NCBI GenBank assembly: GCA_026399315.1
Contig: JAPLRF010000029.1
Coordinates: forward strand, 19,270-83,269
Source of the DNA: Gammaproteobacteria bacterium
GTDB taxonomy: Bacteria; Pseudomonadota; Gammaproteobacteria; Coxiellales; Coxiellaceae
Direction: 5' to 3'
Length of the DNA: 64,000 nucleotides
Part shown: piece after piece, positions 59,366-64,000 of the stretch
Position numbering within the stretch: the first letter of the stretch is position 1
Layout: each line of letters begins with the position of its first letter
The notes under the pieces: model-generated
The model's input: the letters and a program-made list of their open reading frames with translations, nothing else
Told to the model about the DNA's origin: nothing
Databases searched by the model: none
Translations under genes and position numbers: made by a program

Positions 59366-60691
59366 TCACAGATCCCCGGTCACTGCTCTTATAAAATCAT
59401 CACCGCGTGCCATATAATTCTCATATTGATCCAAGCTAGAGCATGCCGGGGCCAGTAAAACAATATCACCTGCTTGCGCCATTTTTTTTGCCCAATTTAC
59501 CGCTTCTTTCACATTATTCACCCGCGTTATTGCAACACACTCTTGAAGTGTGTCTTGTAGCAATTGCGCATCCCGACCCAATAAAATAACATGCGACACA
59601 TGCTGTTTCACAGGTAATTTTAACGGATCTAAATCAACGCCCTTGCTATCACCGCCCGCAATGAGAATGAGCCGTCCCTTTGTGCGTTGCGCAATGCTTT
59701 CAATCGCAGCAATTGATGCACCCACATTCGTCGCTTTTGAATCATTGTACCAAGCAATATTATTTTCGAATTTGACCAACTGACAACGGTGCGCCAAACC
59801 AGGAAATTGCTTTAATGTATCTAATACGCTTTGCATCGGTAATTTTAAAATAGAACACATCGCCAATGCTGCCAAATAATTTTGATTATTATGGCGTTCT
59901 TGTAAAATTAAATCAGGGATGGCAATTAATTTTTCATCGCCATGACATAAGTAATGATCATACAATCCAAATTGATTTTTACTCGGTTTTTTTAGGCTAA
60001 ATTCAACAGGGGTATTTTTAAAATTTAAATCTTCCCAGCTATTTTTCTCATCGACATTAATAACCGCATTTTCACAATTCATATAAACACGCTGTTTTGA
60101 TTTCAAATAATCATTGAATGTAGCATAACGGTCCATATGATCTGGGCTCACATTAATCACAACAGCCACTTTGGCTTTCAATGAATAGGTTGTGTCTAAT
60201 TGAAAGCTGGATAACTCTACAACATAATAATCAGGCGCAGGTTGTTTAATCGCATCTAAAACAGGCAAGCCGATATTGCCGCAAATAATCGCTGTTTTAC
60301 CGGCGTTATTAATAAGATCACCCATTAATGTGGTTAAGGTCGATTTGCCATTCGAACCTGTGATAGCAATAATCGGTGCTTTCGCATCACGCGCAAATAA
60401 TTCAACATCGCCAATCACGGGGGTATTATTTTTAACGCATTGGGCAATACAAGGTTCATCCAAGGACATACCAGGGCTCACCACCAATGCCTTAGCCTTT
60501 GAAAAAACAGATTCCTGAAATTTCCCCAGATGAATTTTTACATCGGGAAATTCTTTTTGGCAGTCGGCTAATTTGGGTGGATTGTCGCGCGTATCAGCAA
60601 CGATCACGGGAATATTTTTAGAAACGAGATAGCGCACACAGGATAAGCCTGTGGGGCCAAGGCCGATGACGAGATGTAAGTTGCCTGACAT
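59366..60691 (-). CDS. murD: UDP-MurNAc-L-Ala-D-glutamate ligase
   Basis: Adds D-Glu to UDP-MurNAc-Ala. ATP loop AITGSNGKSTLTTLMGDLI; ELSSFQLDTTYSLKAKVAVV, VSPDHMDRYATFNDYLKSKQ and WYNDSKATNVGASIAAIES match the family. 441 residues (E. coli 438). The stop lies in a GGGATC-family repeat fragment (59330-59390) that also fills the space to ftsW. Upstream, where mraY normally abuts, three unrelated genes have entered. Confidence 0.97.
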   Translation of the reverse strand: MSGNLHLVIGLGPTGLSCVRYLVSKNIPVIVADTRDNPPKLADCQKEFPDVKIHLGKFQESVFSKAKALVVSPGMSLDEPCIAQCVKNNTPVIGDVELFARDAKAPIIAITGSNGKSTLTTLMGDLINNAGKTAIICGNIGLPVLDAIKQPAPDYYVVELSSFQLDTTYSLKAKVAVVINVSPDHMDRYATFNDYLKSKQRVYMNCENAVINVDEKNSWEDLNFKNTPVEFSLKKPSKNQFGLYDHYLCHGDEKLIAIPDLILQERHNNQNYLAALAMCSILKLPMQSVLDTLKQFPGLAHRCQLVKFENNIAWYNDSKATNVGASIAAIESIAQRTKGRLILIAGGDSKGVDLDPLKLPVKQHVSHVILLGRDAQLLQDTLQECVAITRVNNVKEAVNWAKKMAQAGDIVLLAPACSSLDQYENYMARGDDFIRAVTGDL

Positions 60692-60723
60692 GGTGATATC
60701 CTGTTAAAAAGGAGACATTAAAG

Positions 60724-61485
60724 ATGTTATTTGGATTAGCAGCAACTGATTTTAAAACACTCATGCGAATTATCATAGCGCATTCTGCTGATTTGCAGCG
60801 AGTCATCTTATTCGGATCTCGTGCACGCGCTGATTATAAAACCCATTCCGATATCGATTTGGCAATTGAATATGAACTCAGCAACAAACCTAAGCAAACA
60901 ACATTGCAGGAAGAACTTGAATCCAGTTCACTACCCTGCACAGTCGATCTCATTGACCTTACCCTTGAAAAGGAAACGCCTTTAAAGGCATTTATTCAAA
61001 AAGAGGGTATTGTTCTGTATGATAAAACCTTAAAAAACAAGGGAGATTTTTGGATGACCTACGCAGTATTAAATGAAAAATTATCTGATTTCAAGCTGGC
61101 ATTGCTCAGCTTAGATGAAGCATTATTAAAAAACATTGAACTAGACAGTCTTTACTTAGACGGCACCATTCAACGATTTGAATTTACCTACGAACTTTGC
61201 TGGAAATTAATGAAGGCGTATTTAAGTTATCTTGGCATTGACGCCAATAATCCAAGAGCAGCAATCAGAGAAAGCTTAAAGCAAAAATTCATTCCGGATA
61301 AAAGCGCATCGGAATGGCTCGACATGATTGAAAAACGCAATCTCACCACACACACTTATCACAAAGCGATGGCCTTGACTGTTTACATCGGCATTCAATC
61401 TTGCTTTATTCGCTTATTTCACGATTTTGAGCAAAAAATTTCGCCATTGATCTGTGCTTCTGTTGATACTACAAACTTCACTTAA
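60724..61485 (+). CDS. Fused MNT nucleotidyltransferase-HEPN protein (type VII toxin-antitoxin-like)
   Basis: 253 residues. Residues 1-105: minimal nucleotidyltransferase with GSRARADYKTHSDIDLAIE (31-49), the G-S-x9-D-x-D motif of MntA-type antitoxins. Residues 111-253: HI0074/HEPN helical domain with RNLTTHTY (205-212), an exact R-x4-H-x-Y, the motif in which MntA adenylylates the Tyr of HepT toxins. In known systems these are two genes; here they are one frame. At the junction AAGGGAG (61039-61045) lies eight bases before an in-frame ATG (61054), so the HEPN part may also be made alone. Opposite strand, inserted between murD and mraY. Confidence 0.85.
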   Translation: MLFGLAATDFKTLMRIIIAHSADLQRVILFGSRARADYKTHSDIDLAIEYELSNKPKQTTLQEELESSSLPCTVDLIDLTLEKETPLKAFIQKEGIVLYDKTLKNKGDFWMTYAVLNEKLSDFKLALLSLDEALLKNIELDSLYLDGTIQRFEFTYELCWKLMKAYLSYLGIDANNPRAAIRESLKQKFIPDKSASEWLDMIEKRNLTTHTYHKAMALTVYIGIQSCFIRLFHDFEQKISPLICASVDTTNFT

Positions 61486-61498
61486 AAACAGGCGGGAA

Positions 61499-62209
61499 TT
61501 ATCGAGGTCCTGCATGCGCCGAGGGTGATGTAGGCTTAGCATCAGCCAAACTCATCAATTCTCCAAGCGCTTGTTGATCAACCTGCGTACGCCACAATTC
61601 AAAATTTTCCATATCATAAGTAGTGCCTTGCTTTCTATTTTTAATAAATAAGCGTGCCATCGAAAGAGAAGATTCAAGCACTGGCTTTAAAGCATTTTCA
61701 ACATGGTTTGGGTATGCCGATAAAAAATAATTAATTGCGCTGGCGTTATCCTCTCCTAAAATTTCTTGCAGCTTAGGGATGAAAAACTCGCGCTGCTCTA
61801 AAGGAGAGCGCTTAATATGCTCTATAAGCACAGCTATTTTTGACAATTCTGCGCTGGATTGACTTGAACCGGAAACATTGGATTCAGGAAGCAACACTGC
61901 AATACGTTTTAACTGCGCTAACAACATTGGCTTTGATGAAGCCCTGTATATCGCTTTTAGTAAGGTCACCGATTCGTTTATTGTTTTCTCTACCGCATTA
62001 AAAAGTCCGATATAAAGAGCCAAATGATTAAAGTCCTTCACCAGCAGTGGGAGAAAAGATTTAAGCGTAGCAATGGCGGCAGATGCGGCACCAAGCCCTT
62101 TAAAATAATCGAGAATAGATAGTTTTTCTTGATGAGATGCAGGATCAAATGCAGCAGGCGCACTTGAAAAGGCAGGGGAATTAGACTGTGGTGTTTTATC
62201 TTCGCGCAT
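61499..62209 (-). CDS. Hypothetical protein, mainly helical
   Basis: 236 residues from MREDKTPQSNSPAFSSAPAA (62209); an ATG at 62260 is possible. The first 40 residues are Ser/Pro/Ala-rich and look disordered. A weakly hydrophobic helical stretch follows (LGAASAAIATLKSFLPLLVK, LALYIGLFNAVEKTI), then amphipathic helices and a Ser/Pro/His tail. No signal peptide, no Cys, no known domain recognised. Convergent with the MNT-HEPN gene, 13 bases apart. The architecture would suit an effector or a structural accessory protein, but nothing shows it. Confidence 0.55.
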   Translation of the reverse strand: MREDKTPQSNSPAFSSAPAAFDPASHQEKLSILDYFKGLGAASAAIATLKSFLPLLVKDFNHLALYIGLFNAVEKTINESVTLLKAIYRASSKPMLLAQLKRIAVLLPESNVSGSSQSSAELSKIAVLIEHIKRSPLEQREFFIPKLQEILGEDNASAINYFLSAYPNHVENALKPVLESSLSMARLFIKNRKQGTTYDMENFELWRTQVDQQALGELMSLADAKPTSPSAHAGPR

Positions 62210-62371
62210 ATTTTCATTCTCCAAATTTAAGGGGCTGTCTTTTAACAAGGTAACATACACTTATTAAGGAATTATTAGGTTTTAGCTTGGATTTTACCTT
62301 GTTAAACTGGATTGCGTGACTCCCTTTGCGCAGGAAAAAAATTCAGTTAAAAAACTTCATATTTCCTTAAT

Positions 62372-62599
62372 CTAACAATGAGATAATACGCAAATAGTAC
62401 ATTTTCGCTTTGGCACACAAATCACAGGGCAGTTTAATTCTTCGTTATGTTGAGAAAGCTTCTTAACAGAAGCCGTTGACATTCCATCAATCCATTTAAA
62501 AAAATCATCAAGCTGAGAAACTGGTTTTACACCAACCAGAGTAGCAGCTGAAATCGCCTGGGGTTTATTGCTCGCCGAATTAAAAAACTGATAAAACAA
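62372..62599 (-). CDS. Doubtful small gene
   Basis: 75 codons, MFYQFFNSASNKPQAISAAT to VPKRKCTICVLSHC, with four Cys in the last 18 residues. No evident ribosome site, no recognised family. It lies in the 370-base space between mraY and the gene at 61499, where no other structure is obvious. It could be a remnant or chance frame. Confidence 0.3.
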   Translation of the reverse strand: MFYQFFNSASNKPQAISAATLVGVKPVSQLDDFFKWIDGMSTASVKKLSQHNEELNCPVICVPKRKCTICVLSHC

Positions 62600-62633
62600 A
62601 TTTCCTGGTCTAGCGACATGAATGGCGTCGCTT

Positions 62634-63716
62634 TTATCTCAATTTCAACGTCGCCAAGCCCAATAAAACCAAAATAACGGTGATAATCCAAAATCGCACA
62701 ATCACTTTGGGTTCCGGCCAACCCAATAATTCAAAATGATGGTGCAACGGCGCCATTTTAAATATACGTTTTCCGCGCAATTTAAAGCTGGCCACCTGTA
62801 AAATAACCGATACCGTTTCTGCAACAAAAATACCACCCATCACAAACAATATTATTTCTTGCCGCACCATCACCGCCACAATACCGAGCGCACCACCAAT
62901 ACTTAGCGACCCCACATCACCCATAAATAATTGCGCAGGGTAAGAGTTGTACCACAAAAATCCCAAACCGGCACCTGCTAAGGCACCACAGAAAACCATC
63001 AATTCACCCACGCCAGGCAAATAAGGCAAGGATAAATAATCCGCGAAATGAAAATTACCAGACACATAAGCAAAAACGCCTAAGCCCATAATCACTAAAA
63101 TGGCTGGCATGGTTGCCAATCCATCTAATCCATCCGTTAAATTAACGGCATTGCTTGCGCCGATAATAACAAAATAGGAAAATATAAAATAAAAAAGCCC
63201 CAAATGGATCATGACGTCTTTGCAAAATGGAATAACCAGTTGCGTTGTACTGTCGCTGTTTGCCGTAAAATACAAAATAGAGATCGCGATAAAAGTAATC
63301 AATGATTGATACACTATTTTCTTTCGTGCAGATAATCCTTTGGTATTTTTCTGCGTGATTTTCCGATAATCATCCACAAAACCAATCGCACCAAAACCTA
63401 AGGTAACCAACAAAGCAATCCAAATATACTGATTCGATAAATCGGCCCACAACAAAACACTGGTACCCAACGCCATTAAAATTAAACTGCCGCCCATTGT
63501 CGGCGTGCCCGTTTTTTTTAAGTGCGATTGCGGACCATCTGTTCGTACGACCTGACCATATTGCAGTTTTTGCAAGCGTCGAATAAATGCAGGGCAAAAG
63601 AACAAAACAATTAATAAGGCTGTTAATGCAGCACCGATCATTTGAAGCGTGATATATTGAAAAACACGCAAGAAATGCGCGTCATCCATAAAAAAATGGG
63701 CCAGCCAAAAAAACAT
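62634..63716 (-). CDS. mraY: Phospho-MurNAc-pentapeptide translocase MraY
   Basis: Integral membrane enzyme making lipid I from UDP-MurNAc-pentapeptide and undecaprenyl phosphate. About ten membrane segments; the Asp-rich [30 protein letters not shown] and the [18 protein letters not shown] loop are diagnostic. GAGGA six bases before the ATG at 63716 fixes the start; 360 residues, equal to E. coli. murF does not lie directly upstream, and murD is separated from it by accessory genes. Confidence 0.97.
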   Translation of the reverse strand: MFFWLAHFFMDDAHFLRVFQYITLQMIGAALTALLIVLFFCPAFIRRLQKLQYGQVVRTDGPQSHLKKTGTPTMGGSLILMALGTSVLLWADLSNQYIWIALLVTLGFGAIGFVDDYRKITQKNTKGLSARKKIVYQSLITFIAISILYFTANSDSTTQLVIPFCKDVMIHLGLFYFIFSYFVIIGASNAVNLTDGLDGLATMPAILVIMGLGVFAYVSGNFHFADYLSLPYLPGVGELMVFCGALAGAGLGFLWYNSYPAQLFMGDVGSLSIGGALGIVAVMVRQEIILFVMGGIFVAETVSVILQVASFKLRGKRIFKMAPLHHHFELLGWPEPKVIVRFWIITVILVLLGLATLKLR

Positions 63717-63784
63717 GTTCAATCCTCACCAATTAAATTTTATTTTCGCAAATGCCAATTTAGCCATTGCCTACACGAATTATC

Positions 63785-63946
63785 CTAGGACCTTATCTTA
63801 TCAAGCTTTTCCTGTTTATTGCCACGAAAAACAAGTCTTGATTTCTCAAATGTTGCTAATTCTCGATCTTCTAGTTTCTTTGCCTTCCTGTCTTTAAGTT
63901 CAGTTAAGTTATCAAAGAAATCGAAAAAATTACCCCCTTTCTGCAA
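63785..63946 (-). CDS. Possible small hydrophilic protein
   Basis: A frame with charged, protein-like content (NFFDFFDNLTELKDRKAKKL, then EDRELATFEKSRLVFRGNKQ) ends at a TAG at 63785. Upstream there is a stop and no ATG; a TTG at 63946 is the only start seen, with GGAAGG close before it. It may be the 3' part of a decayed gene. Nothing else is seen from 63723 to the window end. Confidence 0.25.
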   Translation of the reverse strand: MQKGGNFFDFFDNLTELKDRKAKKLEDRELATFEKSRLVFRGNKQEKLDKIRS

Positions 63947-64000
63947 CCCTTCCGCTCACTGGATAAAGACAAAATGTTTTATAAAGGATGCCCTCACGGG

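Noticed and set aside
61499..62209. Partner of the MNT-HEPN gene as a three-part toxin system
   Set aside because: It is convergent, not cotranscribed, and shows no toxin, antitoxin or nuclease motif.

Overview
The window reads as a chromosomal segment of an AT-rich gammaproteobacterium (roughly 40% G+C by eye), most likely of the Legionellales (Legionella/Coxiella/Aquicella side). The reasons are the gammaproteobacterial versions and orders of housekeeping genes (lspA-ispH, rplU-rpmA-obgE, rpoS-nlpD next to surE, ispD-ftsB-eno, pyrG-kdsA, and the division/cell-wall cluster murD to secA), together with a gene whose N-terminus resembles the phosphodiesterase domain of Legionella SidE effectors. 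The lineage is inferred from gene content; no rRNA is present.

Layout. 1-6910: gltX, an S1/P1-type nuclease, a broken FMN-dependent glutamate-synthase-like gene, then sohB, a CDF metal exporter and a frameshifted oxyR. 7000-23650: the usual murJ/ribF/ileS/lspA/ispH/rpsT neighbourhood, pulled apart by accessory DNA: a degraded BRO-N gene, three small envelope-type genes of which two share an NSMHYG motif, an AAA/DUF4143 ATPase, an unknown multi-pass membrane protein, and a SidE-PDE-like gene split by a -1 frameshift at an A AAA AAG heptamer. 23711-25530: a complete IS66-type element with 146-bp inverted repeats and a perfect 8-bp target duplication, whose transposase has an in-frame amber codon. 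25596-36960: obgE-rpmA-rplU, ispB, rpoS with a triplicated leader, nlpD, surE, two tiny Lys-rich genes, ispD-ftsB-eno, a cold-shock protein and an ABC-F ATPase. 37154-43920: an unknown gene, a DAK2-DegV fusion, sixA, a YgfX-like gene, an M20 peptidase, and a CarF/TMEM189-type lipid desaturase bracketed by about 108-bp inverted repeats. 44050-48313: pyrG-kdsA, tRNA-Glu, gph, ubiG. 48310-63716: secA, dciA, lpxC, ftsZ, ftsA, ftsQ, murC, murG, ftsW, murD and mraY, interrupted by a fused MNT-HEPN (type VII toxin-antitoxin-like) gene and unknown genes. murB and ddl are absent from the murC-ftsQ junction, and murF is not directly upstream of mraY.

Functionally the core genes serve peptidoglycan synthesis and division, isoprenoid/quinone synthesis (ispD, ispH, ispB, ubiG), translation, and stress control (rpoS, oxyR, csp). 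Intergenic DNA is full of short palindromic or tandem repeats of several families, several of which run up to or over the stop codons of neighbouring genes. Several genes are broken: oxyR, the glutamate-synthase-like gene, the BRO gene, tnpC, and two genes with in-frame A AAA AAG heptamers where a -1 shift restores one long frame. These are the most interesting items, but homopolymer sequencing error must be excluded for three of them.
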